Below, piece after piece: positions 24,653-42,186 of a DNA stretch of 54,661 nt. The position numbers and the translations under genes are program-made. This stretch comes from Streptomyces triticirhizae (GTDB taxonomy: Bacteria; Actinomycetota; Actinomycetes; Streptomycetales; Streptomycetaceae): contig NZ_RFFJ01000013.1 of the NCBI RefSeq assembly GCF_003696235.1, forward strand, positions 1-54,661. Direction: 5' to 3'. Under the pieces are notes generated by a model. The model saw only the letters and a list, made by a program, of their open reading frames with translations, was not told the DNA's origin and searched no databases. The number at the start of each line of letters is the position of its first letter. The stretch's first letter is position 1.

Positions 24653-25503
24653 GTGGTGCTCCTGGTGTTGGTGCTGGTGGTGTCTTGCGGGTCCCCGGCG
24701 AGGGTCGCCGCGAGTTTGTCGAGGCTCTGGCCGAAGCCGATCTCGATGCCGGCGACGAAGTCCGCCGCGTCGACGGTGCTGTCGCTGATCCGCCAGTGGG
24801 CGTCGAGGCCGGTGCCGGTGCCGGTGGGCGTGAGCCGGAGGTCGATGTGGGCGGTGAAGGCGACGCCACCGCCGGGCAGCGTGGGGGAGAGTCGGTAGAC
24901 GAGGCGCTCGCCCGGGAGGAGGACCTCGACGGCTCCCTCCGCGCGGCCGACGACCTGGTCGGAGCCGCCTGAGTCCTCGGCGTCGCGATACTCCTGGATG
25001 ATCCGCCCGCCCGGCCGTGCCTCGAAGACCAGCTCCGAGACGCGCAGGTCGTCCGGCGTCCACCAGTGGGCGAGCAGGGGCACCTCGGTGAGGTGGCGCC
25101 AGACCAGCTCGGGTGGCCCCGCCAGCGAACGGTGGAACTCGAACGAGCGGCCGTCGGCCCACCCCGGCTCCGCGGCGGCGAGCCGTTCCTCGCGGAGGCG
25201 GAGTCCGTAGCGGTCGTAGGTCGCGTGCGAGCTGCCGTCCTGGTCGGCGGTGTCGGCGAGTTGGTTGAGCGCGGCCGCCAGCTCCCGCAGCGGGGCGGAC
25301 CTGAGGGCGTAGACGCGGCGCTGGCCGCTCCGCTGGGAGGAGACGATCCCGGCGCGCTCAAGGGTCTGGAGATGCTTGGTCGTCTGCGGCTGGCGCGCCT
25401 CGGCGAGCTGGCTGAGAACGCCGACCGAGCGGGGTCGCTCGGCCAGCAGTCCCACGAGCCGCCAACGGGCTGGATCGGCCAGCGCGATCAGGAGTGCGTG
25501 CAT
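24649..25503 (-). CDS. ArsR-family HTH fused to AHSA1/SRPBCC ligand-binding domain
   Basis: 284-residue fusion regulator. Residues 1-95 are an ArsR-type winged helix (ADPARWRLVGLLAERPRSV, LSQLAEARQPQTTKHLQTLE). Residues ~118-270 are an AHSA1-like START/SRPBCC domain: FHRSLAGPPELVWRHLTEV, LLAHWWTPDDLRVSELVFEA and GIEIGFGQSLDKLAATLAG. The hydrophobic cavity of such domains usually binds a small lipophilic ligand. I chose ATG 25503 rather than GTG 25509 because a TTGACA/GAATAT promoter with a 17-bp spacer ends only eight bases before it, implying a leaderless mRNA. The operator (25507-25536) covers that promoter, so the protein most likely represses itself and the RibD-like gene. Confidence 0.88.
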   Translation of the reverse strand: MHALLIALADPARWRLVGLLAERPRSVGVLSQLAEARQPQTTKHLQTLERAGIVSSQRSGQRRVYALRSAPLRELAAALNQLADTADQDGSSHATYDRYGLRLREERLAAAEPGWADGRSFEFHRSLAGPPELVWRHLTEVPLLAHWWTPDDLRVSELVFEARPGGRIIQEYRDAEDSGGSDQVVGRAEGAVEVLLPGERLVYRLSPTLPGGGVAFTAHIDLRLTPTGTGTGLDAHWRISDSTVDAADFVAGIEIGFGQSLDKLAATLAGDPQDTTSTNTRSTT

Positions 25504-25506
25504 GGC

Positions 25507-25536
25507 CACGAATATTCCCCATCGAGAATATTCGTG
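25507..25536 (-). promoter_or_regulatory. promoter and overlapping operator of the ArsR-AHSA1 unit
   Basis: CACGAATATTC and GAATATTCGTG form an 11-bp perfect inverted repeat with an 8-base spacer. On the minus strand TTGACA (25540-25535) and GAATAT (25517-25512) are separated by exactly 17 bases, a near-ideal vegetative promoter whose spacer is filled by the repeat. Expected transcription start falls at about 25505, right at the start codon. Repression by the encoded ArsR protein is inferred. Confidence 0.8.
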
Positions 25537-25572
25537 TCAAGGAATAAATTGAAACCTCGCGCCTGCCGTCTT

Positions 25573-25603
25573 CGCCGCCCGCCCCCGCCGGGGGCGGGCG
25601 GCG
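25573..25603 (-). terminator. terminator of the PTM operon
   Basis: CGCCGCCCGCCCCC and GGGGGCGGGCGGCG pair perfectly over 14 bp with a three-base loop, 65 bp past the stop of the MDR reductase gene. It closes the tetramate macrolactam operon and separates it from the ArsR promoter. Confidence 0.75.
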
Positions 25604-25667
25604 CCGCCGCGCGCTCCCCGAAACCCCCGGAGGGAACCCGCCGGATGGGCCCGCCGGAGGGAAAGCG

Positions 25668-26723
25668 TCAGACCTCCACCAGCACCTTCCCCCGGCTGGC
25701 CGCCCGCAGGGCATACAGGTTCTGGTACGCCGTCGGGAACGCGTCGAAGCCCCGGTGGATCGTCTCGTCGAAGGCGATCTCGCCGCGTCGGACCGGTTCG
25801 CCCACCTCGCGGCGGAGCGTGGCCAGGTTCTCCTCCGTGAACCACTCCTCGGCGAAGATCCCGCGAATCGTCGTGCGCGGGAACATGATGTACGGCAGCA
25901 GCCTCGGGCCCATCCAGTCGCCGTTGACCGTCGTGGACCACTGCCAGCACACGGCGACCCGGCTGTAGGGCCGCAGCATCCGGAACGCCGCGTCGGTGAC
26001 GCTGCCGCCGAGGTTGTCGAAGTAGCGGTCGATGCCGTCGGTCGCGGTCAGCAGCGCCTGGTGGGTGGCGTCCACGTCGTCGCCCTGCCGGTAGCGCACC
26101 ACCCGGTCGAAGCCGAAGCGTTCCAGGTAGGGGATCTTCTCCTCGCTGCTGGTGGTGCCGATCACCCGCGCCGCACCGGCGCGCTTGGCGAGCTGCGCGG
26201 CGAGCGTGCCGATCGCGCCGCTGGCCCCGCTGATCAGCACCGTGTTCCCCGGCTGGACGTCGAGGAACTTCGTCACGGTGCCCCAGGCCGTGATCCCCGG
26301 CGTGCCCATGATGCCCAACGCCGTGGTGAGCGGGAGCCGTTCGTCGTGGTCGGCCGGGTCCAGGCGGCGCATCGCCGGCAGCCGGAGCGGGAAGCCGCCG
26401 TACCGCCAGACCCAGGCGCGGCCGTCGCTGACCAGGTGGGTGCGCCAGCCGCCGAAGCCCTGCACCAGGTCGCCGACGGCGAACGACGCCTCGGGGCCGG
26501 CCTGGATCACCTCCATGATGGAGTCGCCGCCGACGTGGTGTCCCAGCGGCGTCTCCAGCGACAGCCCCACCAGGTACGGGTCGACGGAGACATAGCGGGT
26601 CCGCAGCAGCATCTCGTCCTCGCGCAGCGAGACGTTCAGCTCCTCGGTGACCTTCTCGTAGATGCGGCTCGCCTCGGGGATGCCGGGAACGTGCTCGCGG
26701 ACGACCCACTTCTCGCTCTTCAA
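25668..26723 (-). CDS. MDR-family NADP-dependent reductase of the PTM cluster (IkaC position)
   Basis: 351-residue medium-chain dehydrogenase/reductase without the zinc-ligand pattern, similar to curcumin/alkenal reductases: an N-terminal GroES-like part (LLRTRYVSVDPYLVG), the cofactor motif NTVLISGASGAIGTLAAQLAK and FGFDRVVRYRQGD. It is third in the operon synthase-flavoenzyme-reductase, starting at 26723 in an ATGA overlap with the flavoenzyme stop. In ikarugamycin and related PTM pathways the enzyme at this position reductively closes the last carbocycle using NADPH; the same role is inferred here from gene order and family. The operon ends 65 bp later at a strong hairpin. Confidence 0.85.
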   Translation of the reverse strand: MKSEKWVVREHVPGIPEASRIYEKVTEELNVSLREDEMLLRTRYVSVDPYLVGLSLETPLGHHVGGDSIMEVIQAGPEASFAVGDLVQGFGGWRTHLVSDGRAWVWRYGGFPLRLPAMRRLDPADHDERLPLTTALGIMGTPGITAWGTVTKFLDVQPGNTVLISGASGAIGTLAAQLAKRAGAARVIGTTSSEEKIPYLERFGFDRVVRYRQGDDVDATHQALLTATDGIDRYFDNLGGSVTDAAFRMLRPYSRVAVCWQWSTTVNGDWMGPRLLPYIMFPRTTIRGIFAEEWFTEENLATLRREVGEPVRRGEIAFDETIHRGFDAFPTAYQNLYALRAASRGKVLVEV

Positions 26724-28465
26724 CGTGAGTGCTCCTCGGTGAGGTTGGGGACGGTGACCGGCCGCCGGGTCGGTGCGGGGGCCGGCTGTTCGGCCAACGG
26801 GCCGACGGGAATGACGAGTTGGCGGGGTGGCGGGAGGTGCCGGTCGATCTCGGCGGTGAACTCCCGCCCGTCGTCACGGCAGATGAACTGCATGACCTGC
26901 CGCCCGGCGGCCGCCGCGCGGATCAGCCCGCCGACGGTGACCCAGACGCCCGACATGTAGAAGTTGGCCAGCCCCGGCAGGACCGGGCCCAGGCGGTTGA
27001 TCTCGCGTTCCAGGGTCTCGCCGCCGTCCTCCATGAACGGCTGCCAGCCGGGGAACGCCCCGTTGTGCGCGGCGGTGTAGCGGATCTGGGTCAGCGGGGT
27101 GGCGACGTCCCGCACCGCCACCGCGTCCCGCAGCCCGGGGAAGCGCTCGTCGAGAAACGCCTCAAGGGTTGTGCGCACGCGGCGCTTCGCCGCCAGGTAC
27201 GCCTTGCCGTGCCGCACGGGCAGGGTGTGCAGGACCTGGCCGCGCCGCACCCGGCTGGCCTGTTCGGGGCCCTCGCGCAGCGCGCGCCAGGGCGCGGCCT
27301 CGGAGAAGTACGTCGCGTACACCACGCTGGTTCCGGCGGGGGACAGCTCGGGGTAGTGGCGGTCGCGGAACTGGACGTTGACGCTCGGGTGCCGCATCCC
27401 CGGGAGCCGGTCGGCGAGTTCGGGGTCGAGGAGGTAGGTGGTGCAGGGGTCGGCCTCGGGGAAGTCGCGGCGCAGCCCGAGGAAGAGGGAGACATAGCCG
27501 GGCGAGAGCATCCCCGGCTCGTCGATGGTGCGGGTGTAGAGCCTGCGGTAGGTGTCGTTGAGGTAGCGCCCGCCGAGCATCCCGAGCACGGCGGTGCGCA
27601 TGTCGCAGGCGGCGACGACGATGTCGGCGCGGAACTCCCGGCCGTCGCTCAGCCGCACGCCCACGGCCCGGTCGTCCTCCACCAGGATCTCCTCGACCCT
27701 GGCGTTGTAGGTGATCTCGCCGCCCAGCCGCCGGTACCGCTCCTCGATGGAACGGGCCAGCCCCAGCGAGCCGCCCTCGGGCACGCCGGCCGAGCCGTTG
27801 GCGTGCGAGGCGAGCTGGAAGTAGAACGGCAGGACGGGGAAGTCGGGGTGCTTCTCGTAGAGCACGAAGTTGAACGCCTCGCGCAGCAACGGGTGTTGGA
27901 AGCGCCGCGCGTAGTCGGTCATCAGCTCGGTGATGGACCGTCGGATGGCGTTGAGGTAGGGGAGGAAGGAGGCCATCATCCGCCACCGCTCCAGGCGGCC
28001 CATCATCGCGACGGGTTTGAGGAACGGGTAGACGTCCAGGGCGCGTTGGAAGGTGCGCAGGTTCCGGCAGAAGTGCCGGATCTGGCGGGCGTCGGCGGGG
28101 GAGATGGCGGTCAGGTGGCGGCGCAGCCGCTCGGGGTCCGAGTAGAAGTAGACGGCCCGCCCGTCGCGGGCCCGGACGACGTTGAAGACGTCGAACTGCC
28201 GGATCGTCTTGCCCTGGAGGGCGCCCAGCTCCAGCCAGATCTGGTGCATCTCGTTGCCCGGGCCGCTGCCCAGCAGCCAGGAGACGCACCAGTCGAAGGT
28301 GAAGTCGCCCCTGGCCCAGGAGGTGCAGGAGCCGCCGGGGATCTCGTGCATCTCCAGGATGTGGGTGCGGTAGCCGTTCATCCTGGCGTAGGCGCCGGTG
28401 GCGAGGCCGCCCAGGCCGCCGCCGATGATGATCATGGTCTCTCGGGTCCCTCGTGGATCTGCCAT
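26720..28465 (-). CDS. phytoene-desaturase-like FAD oxidoreductase of the PTM cluster (IkaB position)
   Basis: 581-residue flavoprotein of the CrtI/RetSat type. FAD binding is shown by MIIIGGGLGGLATGAYARM, EIPGGSCTSW and the C-terminal VTVGGLIRAAAAGRQVMQ. Family members in polycyclic tetramate macrolactam clusters build the first carbocycles of the polyene tetramate by reductive cyclisation. It lies 81 bp after the PKS-NRPS gene, across a 19-bp perfect hairpin, and is coupled to the MDR reductase. Only one such flavoenzyme is present, as in ikarugamycin. ATG 28465 has AGGAGG directly against it; the ATG at 28435 (residue 11), just before the dinucleotide fold, is a credible alternative. Confidence 0.88.
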   Translation of the reverse strand: MADPRGTRETMIIIGGGLGGLATGAYARMNGYRTHILEMHEIPGGSCTSWARGDFTFDWCVSWLLGSGPGNEMHQIWLELGALQGKTIRQFDVFNVVRARDGRAVYFYSDPERLRRHLTAISPADARQIRHFCRNLRTFQRALDVYPFLKPVAMMGRLERWRMMASFLPYLNAIRRSITELMTDYARRFQHPLLREAFNFVLYEKHPDFPVLPFYFQLASHANGSAGVPEGGSLGLARSIEERYRRLGGEITYNARVEEILVEDDRAVGVRLSDGREFRADIVVAACDMRTAVLGMLGGRYLNDTYRRLYTRTIDEPGMLSPGYVSLFLGLRRDFPEADPCTTYLLDPELADRLPGMRHPSVNVQFRDRHYPELSPAGTSVVYATYFSEAAPWRALREGPEQASRVRRGQVLHTLPVRHGKAYLAAKRRVRTTLEAFLDERFPGLRDAVAVRDVATPLTQIRYTAAHNGAFPGWQPFMEDGGETLEREINRLGPVLPGLANFYMSGVWVTVGGLIRAAAAGRQVMQFICRDDGREFTAEIDRHLPPPRQLVIPVGPLAEQPAPAPTRRPVTVPNLTEEHSR

Positions 28466-28507
28466 CCTCCTGCGCTCTCCCTCTGTTCTCGCTCCTGGTG
28501 CTGTCTC

Positions 28508-28546
28508 GCGCCCCGCTGAGCCCGGGGCGGCCCCGGGCGCCCGGGC

Positions 28547-28558
<12 letters not shown>
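28508..28558 (-). terminator. intra-operon hairpin on the PKS-NRPS stop codon
   Basis: GCGCCCCGCTGAGCCCGGG and its exact reverse complement form a 19-bp perfect stem with a 13-base loop. The distal arm covers the last three codons and the stop of the synthase gene; the hairpin ends 43 bp before the flavoenzyme start. As strong as any terminator in the window yet inside an operon, it may attenuate read-through, protect the long synthase mRNA from decay, or mark a separate flavoenzyme transcript. Confidence 0.7.
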
Positions 28559-37960
<9,402 letters not shown>

Positions 37961-38568
37961 GGTGATCCTTCGGGGATGACGCGGGGATGGGTCAGCCGGA
38001 GGAGGGGGGACCGTTTGCCCGTCCCGCCGTTTCGCGGGAGAGGACAACACGCCAAGAGAACCGGAATATCCCGAGGGGCATTCCTGTGGTCGTGCGGTGA
38101 TGTGATCGTGTGCCCTCATGGTAAAGGCGGTGTGTTTCCGTGGGTGACGCTCGGTGGCGTCAACGCGCGCCGGCGCACGGGGAGTTCACCGGCGGAGCGA
38201 ACGGCGTGAACGGCCCTGACGTGCGACGTTGCCGGCGGAGGTGGCGTCGGGGGGAGGGCGCCTGGCCGCGCGCCGATTCACGAAGAGGCGATCAGGGGAA
38301 AGCATTTCTGATTTCCCGGTTCGAAGGTGTGAACGGGCGGGTTCGGGGCGTGCTTTGGAAACACGCGCCCCGGGATGCGGCGTTTCCCGGGCCCGCTTCG
38401 GGCCTTCGTGGAAACCGTTCCGTCGAACCCGGTCGGTCGCCATCGCCAAACGACAGAACCGTTCCCCGGGCGCCTCTCCCGGCGCGGGGCCTTCGGGCGG
38501 TCTGTTCCGTCCGCCGGCCGCTCCATAACCTGGAGGGCCGCGGCGCACACCGATCCGAGGAGCGTTCC
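37961..38568. promoter_or_regulatory. 608-bp divergent region between PTM synthase and P450
   Basis: No gene is supported here. It must hold the promoters of the synthase operon (minus) and the P450 (plus). Visible dyads: GTTCAC/GTGAAC at 38184-38189 and 38206-38211; a nested repeat at 38382-38415 (GTTTCC/GGAAAC outside, GGCCC/GGGCC inside); and ATCAG/CTGAT around 38290-38312 overlapping GGGAAA/TTTCCC. No cluster-specific regulator gene is adjacent, so the binding factors would be encoded elsewhere. Confidence 0.5.
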
Positions 38569-39792
38569 GTGTCTCTCCCCCAGGTGCCCGACATCCTCTC
38601 ACCCGAGTTCGCGGCCGACCCCTACCCGGCCTACCGCGTGATGCGCGAGAGCGCGCCGCTCATCTGGCACGAGGCCACGCGGAGCTACCTCGTCTCGCGC
38701 TACGAGGACGTCCAGCGGATCTTCCGGGACAGGAACGGCGAGTTCACGACCGACAACTACGCCTGGCAGATCGAGCCGGTGCACGGCAGGACCATCCTCC
38801 AGCTCGACGGCCGGGAGCACGCCGTGCGCCGCGCCCTGGTCGCGCCCGCGTTCCGGGGCGCCGAGCTGCGGGAGAGGTTCCTCCCCGTGATCGAGCGCGA
38901 CTCGCGTGAACTGATCGACGCCTTCCGGCACGCCGGCTCCGCCGACCTCGTCGCCGACTACGCCACCCGCTTCCCGGTCAATGTGATCGCCGACATGCTG
39001 GGCCTCGACAAGGCCGACCACCCCCGCTTCCACCGTTGGTACACGTCCGTCGTCGCCTTCCTCGGCAACCTCTCGGGCGACCCGGAGGTGAGGGCGGCGG
39101 GGGAGCGGACCCGCGTCGAGTTCGCCGCGTACATGCTGCCGATCATCCGCGCACGCCGCGAGAACCCGGGTGACGACCTGCTGTCCACGCTGTGCGCCGC
39201 CGAGATCGACGGCGTGCGGATGAGCGACGAGGACATCAGGGCGTTCTGTAGCCTGCTGCTCGCCGCCGGCGGCGAGACCACCGACAGGGCGATCGCCAGC
39301 CTCTTCGCCAACCTGCTGCGCCACCCCGACCAGTTCGCCGCCGTCCGCGCCGACCGTGGTCTGATCCCCCGGGCCTTCGCCGAGACCCTGCGCCACACCC
39401 CGCCGGTCCACATGATCATGCGGCAGTCGGCGGCCGAGGTGACGCTCAGCGGCGGCACCGTGCCTCCCGGGGCCACCGTCACCTGTCTGATCGGCGCCGC
39501 GAACCGGGACGAGACCCGCTACCGCGACCCCGACCGCTTCGACATCCGCCGCGACGACCTCACCACCACGACCGCCTTCTCCGCCGCCGCCGACCACCTG
39601 GCCTTCGCGCTCGGCCGGCACTTCTGCGTCGGCGCGCTGCTCGCCAAAGCCGAGGTGGAGACGGGCGTCAACCAACTCCTCGACGCCCTGCCCGACCTCC
39701 GCCTCGCCGACGGCTTCGAGCCGGTGGAGCGGGGCGTCTTCACCCGTGGCCCACGGTCCCTCCCGGTGCGGTTCACCCCCGCCGGCTTCTGA
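38569..39792 (+). CDS. cytochrome P450, probable PTM tailoring enzyme
   Basis: 407-residue bacterial class I P450. Landmarks: I-helix LLLAAGGETTDRA (oxygen activation), K-helix ETLRHTPP, and the haem loop FALGRHFCVGALL with Cys353 as thiolate ligand. It needs an external ferredoxin/reductase, none of which is in the window. Divergent from the PTM synthase and 0.6 kb from it, it fits the P450s (FtdF/IkaD type) that hydroxylate or epoxidise finished PTMs; the site of oxidation is not predictable. GTG 38569 is preceded by GAGGAG at a six-base spacing; the open frame running back to 38140 lacks P450-like sequence and was rejected. Confidence 0.88.
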   Translation: MSLPQVPDILSPEFAADPYPAYRVMRESAPLIWHEATRSYLVSRYEDVQRIFRDRNGEFTTDNYAWQIEPVHGRTILQLDGREHAVRRALVAPAFRGAELRERFLPVIERDSRELIDAFRHAGSADLVADYATRFPVNVIADMLGLDKADHPRFHRWYTSVVAFLGNLSGDPEVRAAGERTRVEFAAYMLPIIRARRENPGDDLLSTLCAAEIDGVRMSDEDIRAFCSLLLAAGGETTDRAIASLFANLLRHPDQFAAVRADRGLIPRAFAETLRHTPPVHMIMRQSAAEVTLSGGTVPPGATVTCLIGAANRDETRYRDPDRFDIRRDDLTTTTAFSAAADHLAFALGRHFCVGALLAKAEVETGVNQLLDALPDLRLADGFEPVERGVFTRGPRSLPVRFTPAGF

Positions 39793-39850
39793 GGGGCCAC
39801 CTGCCCAACTCGACGGTCTGGCGGGCCGGTTGCCCATAAACGGGACTAGA

Positions 39851-39864
39851 CTGGCTGGTCGGTC
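39851..39864. promoter_or_regulatory. orphan TetR-type operator look-alike
   Basis: CTGGCTGGTCGGTC matches the reverse complement of the TetR/MMPL operator at 42218-42231 in 13 of 14 positions. It sits in the 432-bp gap 39793-40224 after the P450 gene, upstream of the small membrane protein and carbonic anhydrase genes. Apart from this site and the hairpin at 40052-40070 nothing convincing was seen in that gap. Confidence 0.45.
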
Positions 39865-40051
39865 GGCTGTTACTGTGGTCGCGACCAGGACCGAAGCAGG
39901 GGGAAGAGACGTGGGGAAGCAGACGGGATCGGACGGCCCGCGGAGAACGCCGCGCCGCGTCCTCGGGCATCATGCCCACGCGAGGCCAGAAACTAATCTC
40001 GCTCGTTCACCGATCTGTGCCCGTTGGCTCCCTTCCCGTGGAGCCCACCGT

Positions 40052-40070
40052 GCCTGACGGGACGTCAGGC
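40052..40070. terminator. short perfect hairpin
   Basis: GCCTGACG and CGTCAGGC pair over 8 bp around a three-base loop. It lies 260 bp after the P450 and 155 bp before the next gene; it could be a weak terminator or a structured leader element. No T-tract follows. Confidence 0.35.
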
Positions 40071-40224
40071 TGAGCCTCCGGGCCGCCACGCCCGTTCGCG
40101 GTGCTCACCCGCACCGTCCGTCCACCCCGCCGGGGCCGCTCGTGCCCGCCTCGGCGGCGGCACAGCCCAACTCACCGCGCCTCGACCCGACCGGTCGACG
40201 CCGCGCTCACTCGGGAGTCGCTTC

Positions 40225-40677
40225 GTGACCGGGACCATGCTCCGCGCGCGTGCCCTGTGCGCGCTGCTGATCGGCATCATGGTCTGGCAGGGACTCTTCA
40301 TCCACACCCCCACCCAGGGCGTCGACCGCCTGACCTTCACGCCCAGGGGCCTGACGCTCGACCACCAGCACAGCGTGGTGCCCGGGCACTTCCTGGCCAG
40401 CGAGCTGTTGCAGCGCCCGGTGCCGCAGCACACGCACACCCAGTCCGACCGCGAGGACGCCCGCGCGATGGGCGGCTGCCGGGGGAGGGCGATCCCGGTG
40501 GCGGCGCCCGGTCCGGGCGGCCCTGGCCTGCCGACGATGGCGGTCTGCTCCCACCCCGGACTCATCCCGGCCAACCAGCGCCGAGGGCCGCCGCTCTCCG
40601 GCTTCCATTTCGCCTGGGTGCTCGTTGACTCCCCGCCGGGGGTCGCCCGAGCCGTCCTCCAGAGCTGGCGGACCTGA
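40225..40677 (+). CDS. small membrane-anchored protein of unknown function
   Basis: 150 residues from GTG 40225 (GGGAG seven bases upstream); ATG 40237 is an alternative. An N-terminal hydrophobic helix (ALCALLIGIMVWQGLFI) is followed by a hydrophilic His/Pro-rich extracytoplasmic or cytoplasmic part with GLTLDHQHSVVPGHF, three cysteines and a C-terminal HFAWVLVDSPPGVARAV. Third codon positions are almost all G/C in this frame, which supports coding. I do not recognise the family. It precedes the carbonic anhydrase by 88 bp in the same direction and may be cotranscribed with it. Confidence 0.55.
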   Translation: MTGTMLRARALCALLIGIMVWQGLFIHTPTQGVDRLTFTPRGLTLDHQHSVVPGHFLASELLQRPVPQHTHTQSDREDARAMGGCRGRAIPVAAPGPGGPGLPTMAVCSHPGLIPANQRRGPPLSGFHFAWVLVDSPPGVARAVLQSWRT

Positions 40678-40765
40678 CCGCGACGCGCTCCCGACCCGGC
40701 ACCGCCGGCCGTGAGCGCACGTCGCCACGATCCGTTCGCCACCCAGAGAAGGGGAAGCACGCGCA

Positions 40766-41383
40766 ATGCCTTCACGCCTGGACCAGCCACGCCCCATCGC
40801 CGTTCGCACCGACGAACCCCTGGGCCGTCGCGCCCACTTCACCCGCCACCAGCAGGCGCTGTTCATCAGCTGCACGGACGCCCGGCTGGTGGCCACCCGG
40901 CTGACCGGGATCGCCCCCGAGCGGCTGTTCGAGCTGCGCAACATGGGCAACATCGTGCCCCGTTACCGCACCGACGTGATCTCCAGCGAGATCGCGGCCA
41001 TCCAACACGTGCTGCGCGAGCCCAGCGTGCGGGACGTCGTGCTCTGCGGGCACTCCCGCTGCACGGCGGTCGCCTGCCTGCTCAACCGTCACACCGCCTC
41101 CGTGCGGCCGGCGATGCGCCGTTGGCTGGCGATAGGCCGCTCCAAGGTGGCCTGCGACACGGCGGCCGGCCGGCTCGCGGCCGGCCCCCTGAACGAGGTG
41201 GCCTGGGACCGGGCCTCCCGGGCCCATCTGGTCACCCAGCTGACCCATCTGTCCGAGTACCCGGAGGTGCGCCACCGCCGCGCCGCCGGCGAACTGCGGC
41301 TGCACGCCTGGTTCTACACCGCGAAGGGAACCGTCGAGGTGTACCGCTTGCGGGAGGAGATGGAGGCGCAGGCCCTGGTGTGA
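40766..41383 (+). CDS. beta-class carbonic anhydrase
   Basis: 205-residue beta-carbonic anhydrase, interconverting CO2 and bicarbonate with a cysteine-histidine-cysteine zinc site. The motif CTDAR (Cys36, Asp38, Arg40) and GHSRCTA (His and second Cys, about residues 94-98) supply the zinc ligands and the Asp/Arg dyad; RNMGNIVPRY is the conserved RNxGN segment. The C-terminal LRLHAWFYTAKGTVEVYRL is usual for the family. GAGAAGGGG precedes the ATG. No SulP or other bicarbonate transporter is next to it; the upstream small membrane protein may be a partner. A cytoplasmic location is expected. Confidence 0.88.
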   Translation: MPSRLDQPRPIAVRTDEPLGRRAHFTRHQQALFISCTDARLVATRLTGIAPERLFELRNMGNIVPRYRTDVISSEIAAIQHVLREPSVRDVVLCGHSRCTAVACLLNRHTASVRPAMRRWLAIGRSKVACDTAAGRLAAGPLNEVAWDRASRAHLVTQLTHLSEYPEVRHRRAAGELRLHAWFYTAKGTVEVYRLREEMEAQALV

Positions 41384-41433
41384 ACGCGCGGGCGGGCGGG
41401 CGGGTGCGGCGCGCACCCGCCTCAGTCCCACCC

Positions 41434-42123
41434 TCAGTCCCGGCGGCTCCCGTCCCGGCCGTCCTCGTTCCCGTCGTCCTGGTGGCGCAGCCCCGCGATC
41501 AACACGTCGATGGCGTCGGCGAGTTGTTCCTGGAGGTTGACCCGCGAGGGGGAGAGGGCGTGGTGTAGGGCCATCCCGTCCGCCATGGCCGCCAGGGTCA
41601 TCGCCCCGGCCCTCGCCTGGCGTTCGGAGGCCGCGCCCCGGGAGACCGCCGTCAGCAGCTGGGTCAGTATGTCGGTGTAGCGCTCGTGGTACTGGGTGAA
41701 CGCCGTCCGGATCTCCGGGATGCGCTGGCCGAGTGAGAGCAACTCCAGGGCGAGCGGGGCGCGTTCCGGGGTCGAGGCCAGCTCCGTCGCGAACGCCTGG
41801 GCGAGCGCGTGGAGTTGACGCTCGGGGTCGGGCGCCGCCGCGCGTTGGTCGCCGTGTGTCATGTCGGCCAGGGAGTCCTCCTCGGACTGGAGCATCCGCC
41901 GTACCAGCTCGACGGCGATCTCCTCCTTGCTCTTGAAGTACCAGTAGAGCGCGCCCTTGCTGAGCCCCGACTCCCGCACGATGTCGTCCATCCGCGCGCC
42001 GTGGTAGCCCTGGCGGGCGAAGACGGCCGTGGCGGCGCCGAGGATCTGGGCTCTTCTCGCGGCGCTCCGCTCGGCGTTGCGGTCCTCGCCCGTCCCCGCC
42101 GATGCGCCGGCGCCTCCTGTCAT
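41434..42123 (-). CDS. TetR family repressor of the adjacent MMPL exporter
   Basis: 229-residue TetR/AcrR regulator. After ~20 variable residues the DNA-binding domain reads RRAQILGAATAVFARQGYHG and VRESGLSKGALYWYFKSKEE; the remaining helices form the ligand pocket (PLALELLSLGQRIPEIRTAF). It is divergent from the MMPL transporter gene, and two 14-bp sites of TetR-operator type lie between them (42187-42200, 42218-42231), so it most likely represses both genes until a substrate of the exporter binds. Confidence 0.92.
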   Translation of the reverse strand: MTGGAGASAGTGEDRNAERSAARRAQILGAATAVFARQGYHGARMDDIVRESGLSKGALYWYFKSKEEIAVELVRRMLQSEEDSLADMTHGDQRAAAPDPERQLHALAQAFATELASTPERAPLALELLSLGQRIPEIRTAFTQYHERYTDILTQLLTAVSRGAASERQARAGAMTLAAMADGMALHHALSPSRVNLQEQLADAIDVLIAGLRHQDDGNEDGRDGSRRD

Positions 42124-42186
42124 GTGCCCCAGCCTTCCGTGGACTCGTTTCCCGCCGATCCGGACGGATCTTTGCCCGTCACTCTA

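Noticed and set aside
37961..38119. 53-residue N-terminal extension of the PTM synthase
   Set aside because: It is hydrophilic and unlike KS N termini; ATG 37960 has a GAAGGA site directly upstream.
38140..38568. N-terminal extension of the P450 to 550 residues
   Set aside because: The extra sequence has no P450 features, and GTG 38569 has a correctly spaced GAGGAG site and starts the normal family N terminus.
39911..40057. 48-codon ORF with a GGGGGAAG site before its GTG
   Set aside because: The translation resembles nothing, is rich in Arg/His and has mixed third-position usage; it may be a remnant of a gene once under the TetR-like site, but is not supported as a gene.
40871..40885. CTDAR in place of CxDSR in the carbonic anhydrase
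   Set aside because: CxDAR occurs in other functional beta-carbonic anhydrases, so it is not a sign of inactivation.
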